Below are positions 1 to 7,719 of a DNA stretch of 64,000 bases, piece after piece (the stretch's first letter is position 1; every line of letters begins with the position of its first letter). A model generated the notes under the pieces. The model saw nothing but the letters and a program-made list of their open reading frames with translations, made no database searches and was not told where the DNA came from. A program made the translations under genes and the position numbers. Origin of the DNA: SAR324 cluster bacterium (lineage in GTDB: Bacteria > SAR324 > XYD2-FULL-50-16); assembly GCA_028282885.1 (NCBI GenBank), contig JANQGX010000023.1, positions 1-64,000 of the forward strand, read 5' to 3'.

Positions 1-99
1 ATGACTGGTAAGATAAAACCGGAATCAGTGGTAGGACAAAAACGGAATAGCTGGTAAGTTGGTACCGGAATCAGTGGTAATTAAACCCCGGAATACGCA
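1..99. mobile_element. Terminal end of an IS21-family insertion sequence (rest lies upstream)
   Basis: The first 99 bases carry repeated copies of a CCGGAATCAGTGGTA-like motif (about 19-33 and 64-78, with a degenerate ACGGAATAGCTGGTA near 42) and stop at CCCCGGAATACGCA (86-99). Arrays of CCGGAATnnnTGGT repeats ending in CGGAATACGCA are, as I recall, typical of the non-coding ends of IS21-family elements, where they bind the IstA transposase. The istA/istB genes would lie before the window. The element boundary is placed at 99 from the motif only; the target duplication cannot be checked here. Confidence 0.6.
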
Positions 100-180
100 A
101 TCAGGTGACAGAATACCAATTAAATTACAAAGATATGACGTCACCTGATCATCAAGAAGCACTTCCTTGAATACCAATTT
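100..180. repeat. Inverted and direct repeats next to the IS end
   Basis: ATCAGGTGAC (100-109) is inverted as GTCACCTGAT (140-149), giving 10-bp perfect arms around 30 bases. GAATACCAATT occurs directly repeated at 111-121 and 169-179. The stretch has no gene and lies between the IS end and the promoter region of the regulator operon. It may be a protein-binding site or a leftover of an earlier insertion; nothing in it decides between these. Confidence 0.5.
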
Positions 181-311
181 CCTGAAATCCAGTCCTCCAA
201 AATAGGTTTGTTTCCAAATTCTGGTAATAATTCACAAACTTTTTTGCAACAAGGCTTTGAAATAACTATAATTTCAAAAAAATAGAAAAAGGCTGTTTAC
301 ACGCACTCACG

Positions 312-334
312 ATATGGTTATATTATAACCATAT
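312..334. promoter_or_regulatory. Perfect palindromic operator upstream of the regulator operon
   Basis: ATATGGTTATA and TATAACCATAT are perfect inverted arms around a single T, a 23-bp palindrome ending 33 bases before the ATG at 368. The position overlaps where a promoter for the two-gene operon should be. The second gene encodes an XRE-type HTH protein, so autoregulation through this site is the simple inference. Confidence 0.65.
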
Positions 335-367
335 TTTTGCAACATACTTAATAGCATAGGAGTAGAT

Positions 368-1048
368 ATGGAAAAGAGCTTTGCGGGAGTTCTGGAGGAT
401 ATAAAACCGATCATACCTGCTTTGTATGATATGATTGAGCGGGCCCATGAAAAGACGGTCATGCTGTTGGAAAAAAATGAATTCAAAAGGGATCCCTGGT
501 ATTTCTCTCATACCATGCGTAAATACATGGAAAATTATTTCAACAGTCTGACGGAAGAGCAACGATTGAATGCTTATCCAGACATGAGAGTCTTAAACAT
601 GACTGGCATTTCACTGCATTTCAAACAATATCATATTAAAATCAGGAAATCCAAAATTCCTGTCGATGATGAGGATAATATCGTTCCCACTCCGTCTTCA
701 GAGAGACAAAAACGCTTCTATAGTCAGGAAGATATAAGGGATGATGAAACAGGGAGCTTGCAACTGGTATTTGAGGATTTGGATCCTGAAGTGGCTGATG
801 CTTTTGAATCTGATGACAATGATGATTTAAAAGGGAATCTCATTATCCTATATGATCTCGATAAGACCTACGACATGAACGGTGATTTGAAAATAGCATT
901 GCCTATCGATGATGAAGAAACAAACTCCCGTACAGTCCCTTGTCATTGGATTGAGGGCTTACCTAGATACTCATTTGCATCTGCCAATGAAGCGGAGAAA
1001 TATGACGTCAATTTGCGATCTGAAGATATTAAGGAAAAAAAGAACTAG
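368..1048 (+). CDS. Hypothetical protein, partner of an HTH/ImmA-IrrE protein
   Basis: A 226-residue soluble acidic protein that I do not recognise. It starts at ATG 368 after AGGAG at a good distance. There is no signal peptide or membrane segment; the middle contains an acidic stretch (residues about 125-150) and a PTPSSERQKRF linker. It ends two bases before the start of the HTH-metalloprotease gene, so the two are certainly co-transcribed. Pairs of an unknown protein with an ImmA/IrrE-type protein are often toxin-antitoxin-like or stress-controlled regulators of mobile elements. A toxin, a repressor substrate of the protease, or a sensor are all possible. Confidence 0.7.
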   Translation: MEKSFAGVLEDIKPIIPALYDMIERAHEKTVMLLEKNEFKRDPWYFSHTMRKYMENYFNSLTEEQRLNAYPDMRVLNMTGISLHFKQYHIKIRKSKIPVDDEDNIVPTPSSERQKRFYSQEDIRDDETGSLQLVFEDLDPEVADAFESDDNDDLKGNLIILYDLDKTYDMNGDLKIALPIDDEETNSRTVPCHWIEGLPRYSFASANEAEKYDVNLRSEDIKEKKN

Positions 1049-1050
1049 TT

Positions 1051-2190
1051 ATGAGTAATGTGTTTTATGGTTCCAGGCTGAAGCAAGTTCGCGAATTGAT
1101 GGGGTTTACTCAGACCGAGTTGGCAAAAAAACTTGAGAAAACCCAAGCAGCGATAGCCAAGATCGAATCAGACTTTACAAAACCATCAGAAGATACGATA
1201 GAAAAGTTATCTTCTCTGACCGGTTTTCAACCTCCGTTTTTCTATGCTCCTCCTTTGGATGATTATCCGCTCGGATCATTGTTTTTTCGTAAGCGTCAAT
1301 CGGTTTCTACGAAAAAGACGAATGAGATCCACAAATGGGGGCTTACGATTTTTGAGATATTTAAAAGACTGCTGGAGGATATTAATCCGGACATTAAAAC
1401 CAATATCTCACCATTTGCAGATAAATCACCAAAACTTGCCGCCAGATTGTTAAGAGAGGCTTTTGGAGTATCTCCAGAAGCACCTATTAAAAACCTTACC
1501 AAAATCCTTGAAACAAACGGAGTATTCTTATTCAGTATTCCGGTTGCGTATGATAGATTTGATGCTTTTTCCCTTTGGACCAACAATAAGAAAAGTCCGG
1601 TTATTGCCATACTTGCTACCGAACCTGTGGATCGGCTAAGGTTCAGTATTGCACACGAACTGGGCCACCTGGCGTTGCATCAAAATACTGCAGACTTAGC
1701 AGACAAAGATTCGGAGCTCAAAGCGGATCTGTTTGCCTCCGAGTTTCTTCTACCTGAAGAATCAATTAGTACTGTGCTTCGTTCAAACATTACTTTGACA
1801 AGCCTGATACAATTGAAACCGAAGTGGGGAGTTTCCATTCAAGCGCTTATCAAACGCGCCGAAAACCTGGGGATTATTTCAAAGAGAAAATCGCAGTATA
1901 TGTTTACCCAGCTTTCCAAGAGAGGTTGGAGAAAAAAAGAGCCTGCCAGCGAGACCATCCCCAAAGAAAAACCAAGATTGCTTGCCCAACTAGCTGAAAT
2001 GCGGTACGGCGTGCCGATTAATTTCTCAAAAATGGCTCAGGATTTCTCAATAAATGCCCATTTATTGAAGAGCATCTTCAACGGCTATAGCTGCCGTCAA
2101 GATTCACCTAATCAATCATCCGGCAAAGTTTTGCAGGGAGAATTTGGAAATCAAATATCCATGTTGAGAAAAGATCAAATAGTCTCATAA
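1051..2190 (+). CDS. XRE-family HTH plus ImmA/IrrE metalloprotease domain protein
   Basis: 379 residues. Residues about 8-60 form an XRE helix-turn-helix (LKQVRELMGFTQTELAKKL, then AAIAKIE). The central part has the zinc-metallopeptidase signature HELGHLALH (residue about 202) with a downstream glutamate in KADLFASEFLLP, the standard ImmA/IrrE arrangement. The C-terminal ~80 residues (from about 300) form an extra unassigned region rich in basic residues. Fused HTH-ImmA proteins act as regulators cleaved or activated on DNA damage or element excision, or as antitoxin-like partners. The gene follows its partner by two bases and shares the palindromic operator at 312-334. It could be the lysogeny regulator of the adjacent integrase element. 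Confidence 0.88.
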   Translation: MSNVFYGSRLKQVRELMGFTQTELAKKLEKTQAAIAKIESDFTKPSEDTIEKLSSLTGFQPPFFYAPPLDDYPLGSLFFRKRQSVSTKKTNEIHKWGLTIFEIFKRLLEDINPDIKTNISPFADKSPKLAARLLREAFGVSPEAPIKNLTKILETNGVFLFSIPVAYDRFDAFSLWTNNKKSPVIAILATEPVDRLRFSIAHELGHLALHQNTADLADKDSELKADLFASEFLLPEESISTVLRSNITLTSLIQLKPKWGVSIQALIKRAENLGIISKRKSQYMFTQLSKRGWRKKEPASETIPKEKPRLLAQLAEMRYGVPINFSKMAQDFSINAHLLKSIFNGYSCRQDSPNQSSGKVLQGEFGNQISMLRKDQIVS

Positions 2191-2409
2191 CACATTAGTT
2201 GAAATCCTAATTCTTGCCAATCAGGGTTGGATTTGAATCCAGCCGATCCACACTTTGAATCGCTTTTTTTTCAGCTTTAACGATTCGCATGTGAATTTCT
2301 TCCCGAAATTAACATTGATCCTCTCTGTATTCCAAATACTCTGAAATTAGGACCTTCAGGTATAATTTCTAGATCCATACTATCGATATCGCCAAATCAG
2401 AGAGGGGAG

Positions 2410-3612
2410 ATGAAAACGCCTGGTGAACTCCAACGATCGTATTTGAGGAAGAATAAGCAGAAGAAATCCATACAGGGATATTTTTACATTAAAGGGAAAA
2501 GACATTTGAAAACCCTTTGCTCTTTTGAGAAAGCGGGGCTAAATCCAAAGGGGGAGTTGGTACGCAAAACAAAGCCGAACGAGGCTAAATACATCAAACG
2601 GCTCCATTCCCTCTATCACAAAAAAGAGCTGGAACTCAGTCGTACGGCAAAACCGGTGCAGAAAGATCTCACTACTTTTAAAGAGATAGCGGAGCGCTGG
2701 ATCTCAATCTCCTATTCCAACCGATCAAAAGCAAAGAGCACTATTGAGAAGATCTACAGACCGATGATCCGGCTGTATCTGCAGTTCGTTAAAAACCATC
2801 CCCTAACAGATATTTCCATTCATCACGTCGACGAGTTTAAGAAGGGATTGGCGAAAAAGAATCTTTCCAGGGAGACAACCAATCTTCATGTTCGGACCCT
2901 GCGAACGTTTTGCAACTGGGCCAGGAAAAGGGGACATCTTGAGAAATTGCCGGAGTTTGAGATGATTCCAACCATCAAGCGTCTTCCCAATGTCTATACC
3001 GATGAAGAGGTCAAGAAGCTGTTTACCAGGATCCGGCATCTTGCTTCAACAATAGATGACAAGCGCCAGGCCAGGTACTATGCCATACATGAACGATTTC
3101 TATTCACTGCTGTTGGCACCGGGTTCAGGAGATCCGAAATTCTCTTTCTGGAATGGGATCAATTCGACCTGGAGAAAGGTTTTGTAATCCTGAAGTCCAA
3201 GGAAGAGTTTAACTTTCGGGTAAAGGAAAACCAGGACACGATTCGCCTGGTACTGCCTTTCACCGTTGAGTACCTGAGAAAGATCCGGCAAGCAAATCCC
3301 GGGGAGAGGTATCTGTTGGACGATGGCAAGGGGAATCTGATCTATAAAGACCAACAATCGATCAGTATGGCCTTCAGGCGACATAAGAATGAGCTGGGGT
3401 TAAATCCCAAGGTGAAGAGCATTCACGGCTTCAGGGCGCTTTTCGCAAGCATGGCAGAGGAATCCGGCATTGATATTCGAATGATCCAGTTACTTCTCAA
3501 TCATTCGGATCCAAAGGTGACTAGCATCTATTTACGTCGACCGGATCAGATGATGCAGATGGCCATGAAGAAGATCGACAAGCGGATGAAGAGGATCGGT
3601 TTTGCAGCCTAA
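2410..3612 (+). CDS. int: Tyrosine recombinase / phage-type integrase
   Basis: 400 residues, start ATG 2410 after GAGAGGGGAG. The N-terminal ~85 residues are basic (AP2-like arm-binding type), residues about 90-180 form the SAM-like core-binding domain (FKEIAERWIS...HVRTLRTFCNWARKRG), and the catalytic domain follows. All catalytic residues are visible: Arg in GTGFRRSEIL, Lys region at KGFVILKSKEE, HxxR in HGFRALFAS, second His in LLNHSDPKVTS, and the nucleophile Tyr in SIYLRRP. It ends 285 bases before the 3' end of tRNA-Leu(TAA), the usual layout for an integrase whose attachment site is a tRNA 3' end. Whether it belongs to the element on its left or to the phage on the right is not settled by the sequence. 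Confidence 0.95.
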   Translation: MKTPGELQRSYLRKNKQKKSIQGYFYIKGKRHLKTLCSFEKAGLNPKGELVRKTKPNEAKYIKRLHSLYHKKELELSRTAKPVQKDLTTFKEIAERWISISYSNRSKAKSTIEKIYRPMIRLYLQFVKNHPLTDISIHHVDEFKKGLAKKNLSRETTNLHVRTLRTFCNWARKRGHLEKLPEFEMIPTIKRLPNVYTDEEVKKLFTRIRHLASTIDDKRQARYYAIHERFLFTAVGTGFRRSEILFLEWDQFDLEKGFVILKSKEEFNFRVKENQDTIRLVLPFTVEYLRKIRQANPGERYLLDDGKGNLIYKDQQSISMAFRRHKNELGLNPKVKSIHGFRALFASMAEESGIDIRMIQLLLNHSDPKVTSIYLRRPDQMMQMAMKKIDKRMKRIGFAA

Positions 3613-3657
3613 AACTGCATTTTTTGTAAACTTTTTTTGTAAACTTTTCGACGGTCG
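3613..3657. repeat. Tandem TTTTTTGTAAACT repeats after int
   Basis: Immediately after the integrase stop, TTTTTTGTAAACT occurs twice in direct tandem, followed by TTTTCGACGG. Short direct repeats between int and a tRNA 3' end are the kind of site bound by integrase arm domains. This is inference; no core attachment sequence is duplicated within the window. Confidence 0.35.
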
Positions 3658-3813
3658 GAAAGGCATTCTTGGTTTATGAAACGCATCAGATAGCCACCCT
3701 CTTTTTTTACCCTTAAACTCAATTTAAATTCATTGAGCTGATCAGAAAAGCTGAAAAATGAAATGGGTAGAGCATCTTAAACTGATATCAACACTGCCAT
3801 ATGTCACGATTTT

Positions 3814-3857
3814 GAATGTTATTTAAATGTCATTTTTGACATGAAAAGTGAACATTC
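3814..3857. repeat. Nested inverted repeats between int and tRNA-Leu
   Basis: GAATGTT (3814-3820) pairs with AACATTC (3851-3857), enclosing ATGTCA (3827-3832) and TGACAT (3837-3842) with a TTTT loop. CTCAAT/ATTGAG arms occur further left at about 3718-3737. The region 3613-3896 has no credible gene. These repeats may be integrase or excisionase sites, or a terminator for int without a clear T-run. Confidence 0.4.
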
Positions 3858-3896
3858 TTTCGCTTATAAGGAAATCTCCTAAACTGCGATGAAACG

Positions 3897-3983
3897 TGGT
3901 ACCTCGACCCGGAATCGAACCGGGACGTCCTTGCGGACACAAGATTTTAAGTCTTGAGCGTCTACCAATTCCGCCATCGAGGC
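3897..3983 (-). tRNA. tRNA-Leu (anticodon TAA)
   Basis: The minus strand folds as a class II tRNA with a 7-bp acceptor (GCCTCGA/TCGAGGT), D-arm with TTGGTAGAC, anticodon stem CAAGA/TCTTG with loop CTTAAAA (anticodon TAA, reads UUA), a long variable arm (TGTCCGCAAGGACGT), T-arm CGGGTTCGATTCCGGG-type, and an encoded CCA. It follows tRNA-Cys on the same strand. The Cys-Leu(TAA) order is the same as cysT-leuZ in enterobacteria, which argues for a chromosomal rather than phage origin. Confidence 0.95.
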
Positions 3984-4007
3984 TGGTATCTAGGGAACGG
4001 GGAAGTG

Positions 4008-4081
4008 TGGAGGCGACAATCGGAGTCGAACCGATCTAAAAGGTTTTGCAGACCTCTGCCTAACCGCTTGGCTATGTCGCC
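4008..4081 (-). tRNA. tRNA-Cys (anticodon GCA)
   Basis: The minus strand gives GGCGACA...TGTCGCC acceptor arms, an anticodon loop CTGCAAA with anticodon GCA, a T-arm with GGTTCGACTCC, discriminator T and an encoded CCA; 74 nt. It lies 24 bases upstream of tRNA-Leu(TAA) in the transcription direction and is probably co-transcribed with it. Confidence 0.95.
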
Positions 4082-4259
4082 TTCCTTGGGGTGGGGCGGT
4101 CAACCACCTGTGTACCCCTATAAGTTATCGATGCCTTGAAGGGATTGTCAAGATGAAAAGCTTGAATAACCGGAGGAATTGACATGGGCTAAGGGGTTGT
4201 TCGGTGGAATGTCATCAATATGACGTCCCGAGTTGGGTGGAATTTGGGCATCTTTTTGC

Positions 4260-4265
4260 TTGACA
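4260..4265 (+). promoter_or_regulatory. -35 hexamer of a probable promoter for tRNA-Leu(GAG)
   Basis: A perfect TTGACA lies 48 bases upstream of the tRNA. The -10 is not clean: GAAAAT at 17-bp spacing (4283-4288) or TACATA further down (4288-4293). Position and -35 quality support a sigma-70 promoter; the exact -10 is unresolved. Confidence 0.4.
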
Positions 4266-4312
4266 CCTCTCCATCCATCCTTGAAAATACATATTTATCG
4301 AATATTACGGTT

Positions 4313-4398
4313 GCGAGCATGGTGGAACTGGTAGACACGCAGTCTTGAGGGGGCTGTGGCCCATGGCCGTGAGAGTTCGATTCTCTCTGCTCGCACCA
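4313..4398 (+). tRNA. tRNA-Leu (anticodon GAG)
   Basis: Class II tRNA: acceptor GCGAGCA/TGCTCGC, D-arm with CTGGTAGACAC, anticodon stem CAGTC/GGCTG with loop TTGAGGG (anticodon GAG, reads CUC/CUU), long variable arm (GTGGCCCATGGCCGT), T-arm GAGTTCGATTCTC and encoded CCA (4396-4398). It is the last feature before the run of small phage genes, so its 3' end is a candidate left attachment site for the phage. Confidence 0.95.
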
Positions 4399-4584
4399 CC
4401 CTTCGTAAGCATACCTAGTCAACATCGGGTGCCAGCCCAAGTTTTACAAGTCTTTAATAACAAGGCGTCCAAGTCTTCTCGGAAAAAGATATCTTCTGTT
4501 GTTTTCCCTTAGTTTCTGATTTTTGACTTTCACTGGAACCTTTTGGAACCCTCTTTGGAACCCTATAGAATTTCCTGGAGAGAC

Positions 4585-4827
4585 ATGGCTTGTCACCACA
4601 TAAAGACCGAAAAATCAAATATCATTCTCTGTTGCCCCAATATCTATAAATTCCCCCACAACGGAACAGATTACTATTTCGAATGGCCTAAAACCGGCTG
4701 TCCTATTCCTGTTCGAAAACGGGATCTTGAAATTAGAAAAACCATCCCGCCTGGATTCTGGGATGCAGTGGCAGTTTTTGCTGATTTGACAGATGAAAAT
4801 AAACAACAATATCTGATAGCTGACTAG
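4585..4827 (+). CDS. Small hypothetical phage protein
   Basis: 80 residues from ATG 4585, preceded by GGAGAG three bases away; a longer reading from TTG 4543 has no ribosome site and begins inside triplicated TTGGAACCC repeats. The sequence has CCPN and GCPIPVRKRDLEI segments and no membrane segment. First gene of the phage early-type block. Function unknown. Confidence 0.7.
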   Translation: MACHHIKTEKSNIILCCPNIYKFPHNGTDYYFEWPKTGCPIPVRKRDLEIRKTIPPGFWDAVAVFADLTDENKQQYLIAD

Positions 4828-4851
4828 TTTTTTATAAAAAAGGAGAGAGTA

Positions 4852-5181
4852 ATGCAAGGAAGGGGAAGACAAACATTGAGAGCGGTTCTCAAAATCGACG
4901 AGAACTATTGGGAAGCTAAAACAACAAATGCAACCTATCGTGTCTGGGTCGGGGACCTACCCGGACAGCTAACAATCCATCGGGAAGATGAAGGAACAGA
5001 ACGCCACTGGTATGACCTCCAGGGTATTAAAAACTTTTTCTTCGGACGAGATTCAATAGCTGTCGAAATCTTCCCAAAACATAAAGATCTGGTTGACGGT
5101 CAGAATCAAACACATCTTTGGAAAATCCCTTCGGAGAACCATCATCTTCTCCCAAACCTAAAGCATTATGGAGGGGCATGA
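4852..5181 (+). CDS. DUF7694-like small phage protein
   Basis: 109 residues, start ATG 4852 after AAAGGAGAG. The segment WYDLQGIKNFFFGRDSIAVEIFPKHKDLVDGQNQTHLWK matches the pattern I know from small phage proteins (R..W.DLQ.IKN...G....AVE.FP....LVD..N.YHLW), recently grouped as DUF7694. Role unknown. The stop overlaps the next start (ATGA), so the two genes are translationally coupled. Confidence 0.75.
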   Translation: MQGRGRQTLRAVLKIDENYWEAKTTNATYRVWVGDLPGQLTIHREDEGTERHWYDLQGIKNFFFGRDSIAVEIFPKHKDLVDGQNQTHLWKIPSENHHLLPNLKHYGGA

Positions 5182-5423
5182 ATTCAGAACCGATTGAAGT
5201 ATTAGTAAACACAGAACCTCTAAAGGTTCAAAACGGGCACCTTTCTTATTCCGAAATCGTTCTCTTCGCTTTTGGAAAACTACCTGAAAAACTCAAATTC
5301 AAACCGACCGTTACATTCTATCGAGGACTGCCGGAAAATCCGGAAGGGATATTGAAACTTGGGGATAAAGTCCCGGTAAAACTGGATATGCTATTCTGTG
5401 CTTCAATTACGGGTGAGGGCTGA
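5178..5423 (+). CDS. Small hypothetical phage protein
   Basis: 81 residues from ATG 5178, chosen because GGAGGGG precedes it and ATGA overlaps the upstream stop; a TTG at 5118 would lie inside the previous gene. Beta-rich composition (PIEVLVNTEPLKV...GDKVPVKLDMLF). Not recognised. Confidence 0.65.
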   Translation: MNSEPIEVLVNTEPLKVQNGHLSYSEIVLFAFGKLPEKLKFKPTVTFYRGLPENPEGILKLGDKVPVKLDMLFCASITGEG

Positions 5424-5438
5424 AAAAATATCCAACTC

Positions 5439-5448
5439 ACTGTACAGT
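5439..5448. promoter_or_regulatory. Dispersed palindrome ACTGTACAGT, copy 1
   Basis: Part of TCACTGTACAGTCA, 16 bases after the stop at 5423 and 42 before ATG 5490. Downstream bases (poly-T, then ATCATTAAC) resemble those of the copy at 21142. One of five intergenic copies in the window, probably a site for a phage DNA-binding protein. Confidence 0.7.
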
Positions 5449-5489
5449 CATTATTTTTTAACCTGAAATCATTAACCAAAAAGAGCGTT

Positions 5490-5972
5490 ATGAAAAATCC
5501 ATTAAGAAAATCAAAGAACCGAAGCAGATTTGTATATTTGGCTGGCATGTCTATCGTCGGCGCAGTGATGATCAGCGACTTTGGATGGAAAGTTGGATTA
5601 ATCTCGTTTGTGTCAATGATCTGCCTGAGCGTTGCTTTAGGTCAGGTAATCTATGGATGGACTGAAAGAGGAGAAGAGAATGAGTGGGGCTTAATAGATA
5701 CCCTTGATGACCTCAAGCAGCTCAAGGTTGGGGATGATATTAAATACTCTCTTCATATCGATAAAGAACCCTACGAAAAAGGAAAAATTACCCAAATAGA
5801 TGCCCATAACAAAGAGGACAGGAGAGAATTTTGGGGGACTCCCCTGAGGCTCTACTTAAGCAGGGGGATTTTTGGGGACCTCGACATTCTGTTGCTCAAC
5901 TGCAAGACCGGATACGATATCCCGCAAAAAGATGGCTATTACAAACTGTATCTTTACAAAAAAACCGACTGA
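5490..5972 (+). CDS. Small membrane protein
   Basis: 160 residues. Two hydrophobic segments at residues about 12-30 and 34-55 (VYLAGMSIVGAVMISDF; VGLISFVSMICLSVALGQVIYGW) are followed by a soluble ~100-residue domain. It is the first gene after palindrome copy 1, with a weak AAAGAG ribosome site. Not recognised; phage membrane accessory protein by inference. Confidence 0.7.
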   Translation: MKNPLRKSKNRSRFVYLAGMSIVGAVMISDFGWKVGLISFVSMICLSVALGQVIYGWTERGEENEWGLIDTLDDLKQLKVGDDIKYSLHIDKEPYEKGKITQIDAHNKEDRREFWGTPLRLYLSRGIFGDLDILLLNCKTGYDIPQKDGYYKLYLYKKTD

Positions 5973-6021
5973 AATCGTACCCGATGTTTTTTACATGTAA
6001 CTATTGCCAATTAAGCACACC

Positions 6022-6210
6022 ATGGACGAAGTAACAAAAGATAAAATCAACTCCTTGGCCTGGATGTTCTATAAAATGCAGGGTTATGAGGTTGGTAAGG
6101 GATACGACTTCCAGGAAGCATCACATCCTCAAGAGAGATCATGTTGGAACCAAGCCATCGTAGCTCACGCCTTTTATACCGGAGAAGACTATTTACAGGA
6201 GCAAAGATAA
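6022..6210 (+). CDS. Small hypothetical phage protein
   Basis: 62 residues from ATG 6022 (a TTG at 6004 is less likely). Contains YDFQEASHPQERSCWNQAIVAHAF, a pattern (F..A.HPQE...W..A..A...) that recurs in small phage proteins of unknown function. Lies just before the gene at 6214. Confidence 0.6.
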   Translation: MDEVTKDKINSLAWMFYKMQGYEVGKGYDFQEASHPQERSCWNQAIVAHAFYTGEDYLQEQR

Positions 6211-6213
6211 ACC

Positions 6214-6771
6214 ATGCATAAACTTGACATAAGTGAAAAAGGCCTCAAGAAAGCGGCCGAAATGGAAGAGGGACAAGATATCAGTGCCGGACCGGAAATC
6301 ACCCATCCGATCCTGACACCAGCCCAAAAAGCTATCGACAGCATTTGCTATACCTGCAGCGTAATCGATCCGAAAATTGAAAATGATGTTATCGGGTTGG
6401 TGAACCGACTTGAAGAAGAGATCAGGGCTGAGGCGGACACAATCAATTCCGACATCGCAAAACTACTCGGAGAAGTTGAACTTGAGGGTAAAACTTTTAA
6501 TGACTTGAGAAAAAAGATCACGGACAAGCTCAGATGGAGCAAGGAGCAAGTCGAAATCCTTGAGGCAGAATCTTCTAAAGCGGTCTACTGGCTAATCAAA
6601 GCCTATATCGCATATGGTCGGGAGGGATGGGAAGAAGGACCGACAATTGATGAAGTCATGAGCAACATCTGTGATTTCCTTGCAAACCGGGAACTTCAAC
6701 CAGGCTTTGAAGATGATCTGGAGAATGTCGAAGAATTTCTTAAGAAAATGAAACACGTCAATTGCTTTTAA
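6214..6771 (+). CDS. Hypothetical phage protein, helical
   Basis: 185 residues, strongly helical and acidic, with a probable coiled coil at residues about 65-120 (EIRAEADTINSDIAKLLGEVELEGKTF...EQVEILEAESSK). AGGAG lies somewhat far upstream of ATG 6214. Not recognised. Sits in a run of same-strand small genes with short gaps. Confidence 0.7.
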   Translation: MHKLDISEKGLKKAAEMEEGQDISAGPEITHPILTPAQKAIDSICYTCSVIDPKIENDVIGLVNRLEEEIRAEADTINSDIAKLLGEVELEGKTFNDLRKKITDKLRWSKEQVEILEAESSKAVYWLIKAYIAYGREGWEEGPTIDEVMSNICDFLANRELQPGFEDDLENVEEFLKKMKHVNCF

Positions 6772-6783
6772 TGGAGGATTTGA

Positions 6784-7242
6784 ATGACCAAATATGCAGA
6801 GAACACGAGTGTCAGCTCGGAAGGAAGTAGAGCTGAAATTGAACGAAATCTAACCCGATTTGGTGCTGATAGCTTTCTGTATGGATGGGAAGGTACAAAA
6901 GCAATGGTAATGTTTCGGTATAACGGTAAGCAATTGAAGTTCACTTTGGATTTACCGGATCGAAATTCGGCTGAATTCACCCATACACCAGCCAGGGGGA
7001 CAAAACGATCTGACAAAGTGCAGGAAAAAGCATATGAGCAGGCTGTGAAACAGAAATGGAGATCGTTATCTCTACTAATTAAAGCCCAATTGGTAGCTGT
7101 TGAAGATGGGATCAAGGTTTTTGAAGAAGCCTTCTTCGGTAACATCATGTTACCGGATGGACAAACAGTATCAGAGCATATGATCCCCCAAATTGAGGAG
7201 GTATACGCAACAGGAAAAATGCCGCCACTTTTGACAATGTAG
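6784..7242 (+). CDS. Hypothetical phage protein (DUF-type, 152 aa)
   Basis: Strong GGAGG seven bases before ATG 6784. The N-terminal half (SVSSEGSRAEIERNLTRFGADSFLYGWEGTKAMVMFRYNGKQLKFTLDLP) is a known small phage fold of the type seen before RKQAWRSLSLLIKAKLEAVE-like helices; the latter is visible here as KQKWRSLSLLIKAQLVAVEDG. Homologues are widespread in phages without assigned function. About the usual length of that family. Confidence 0.8.
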   Translation: MTKYAENTSVSSEGSRAEIERNLTRFGADSFLYGWEGTKAMVMFRYNGKQLKFTLDLPDRNSAEFTHTPARGTKRSDKVQEKAYEQAVKQKWRSLSLLIKAQLVAVEDGIKVFEEAFFGNIMLPDGQTVSEHMIPQIEEVYATGKMPPLLTM

Positions 7243-7267
7243 CATCAACTTCAACGAGGAGTATTCA

Positions 7268-7717
7268 GTGGAAATCGATGTAACGGAAGACGGAACAATC
7301 CGCTTCAAGAAAGTGTTCAATTCAATCGTACTGGAATCCGAGGACGGGGAACAACTCGCAGTCTGTATGAGAGATACCGGTTTTGAAGTGAAGTATGGCG
7401 ACAGTTGGATCTCCATGAAAGAAGGAAAGTTGTCGGGCTTATCTGAACCATCCCCAATGATCTTTGATGATCCATCTGACATTTTATCCCTAGTTGAAGT
7501 CGTGCGAGCTGAAATCGCAAATCTCAACCGCGAAAAAGGAGATACCTTCGTCGACCATGGTCTTCGTGAACTTCTTGAATCCTTCATGAGGAAAATCAGA
7601 TTGGCAGAACGACGACAAGTTGCTGGCGAGGTAATGAAACTTTGTTTGGACGAAGACGATTCAGTCAATGCCAGTTGCCTTTATAGGGCGATTCTCAATC
7701 CCAAAAAGGAGAAGTAA
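7268..7717 (+). CDS. Hypothetical phage protein
   Basis: 149 residues from GTG 7268, chosen because CGAGGAG precedes it. N-terminal beta-rich half (TEDGTIRFKKVFNSIVLESEDGEQLAVCMRDTGFEVKYGDSW) and helical C-terminal half. Ends two bases before the next start, so part of a tight operon. No recognised family. Confidence 0.7.
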   Translation: MEIDVTEDGTIRFKKVFNSIVLESEDGEQLAVCMRDTGFEVKYGDSWISMKEGKLSGLSEPSPMIFDDPSDILSLVEVVRAEIANLNREKGDTFVDHGLRELLESFMRKIRLAERRQVAGEVMKLCLDEDDSVNASCLYRAILNPKKEK

Positions 7718-7719
7718 CA

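Noticed and set aside
3954..4139. Plus-strand open frame over tRNA-Leu(TAA) and tRNA-Cys
   Set aside because: Artefact of reading the antisense of two tRNA genes.
4189..4440. Minus-strand open frame over tRNA-Leu(GAG)
   Set aside because: It is the complement of the tRNA gene and its flanks (contains the tRNA-derived WCEQRESNSHGHGPQ pattern).
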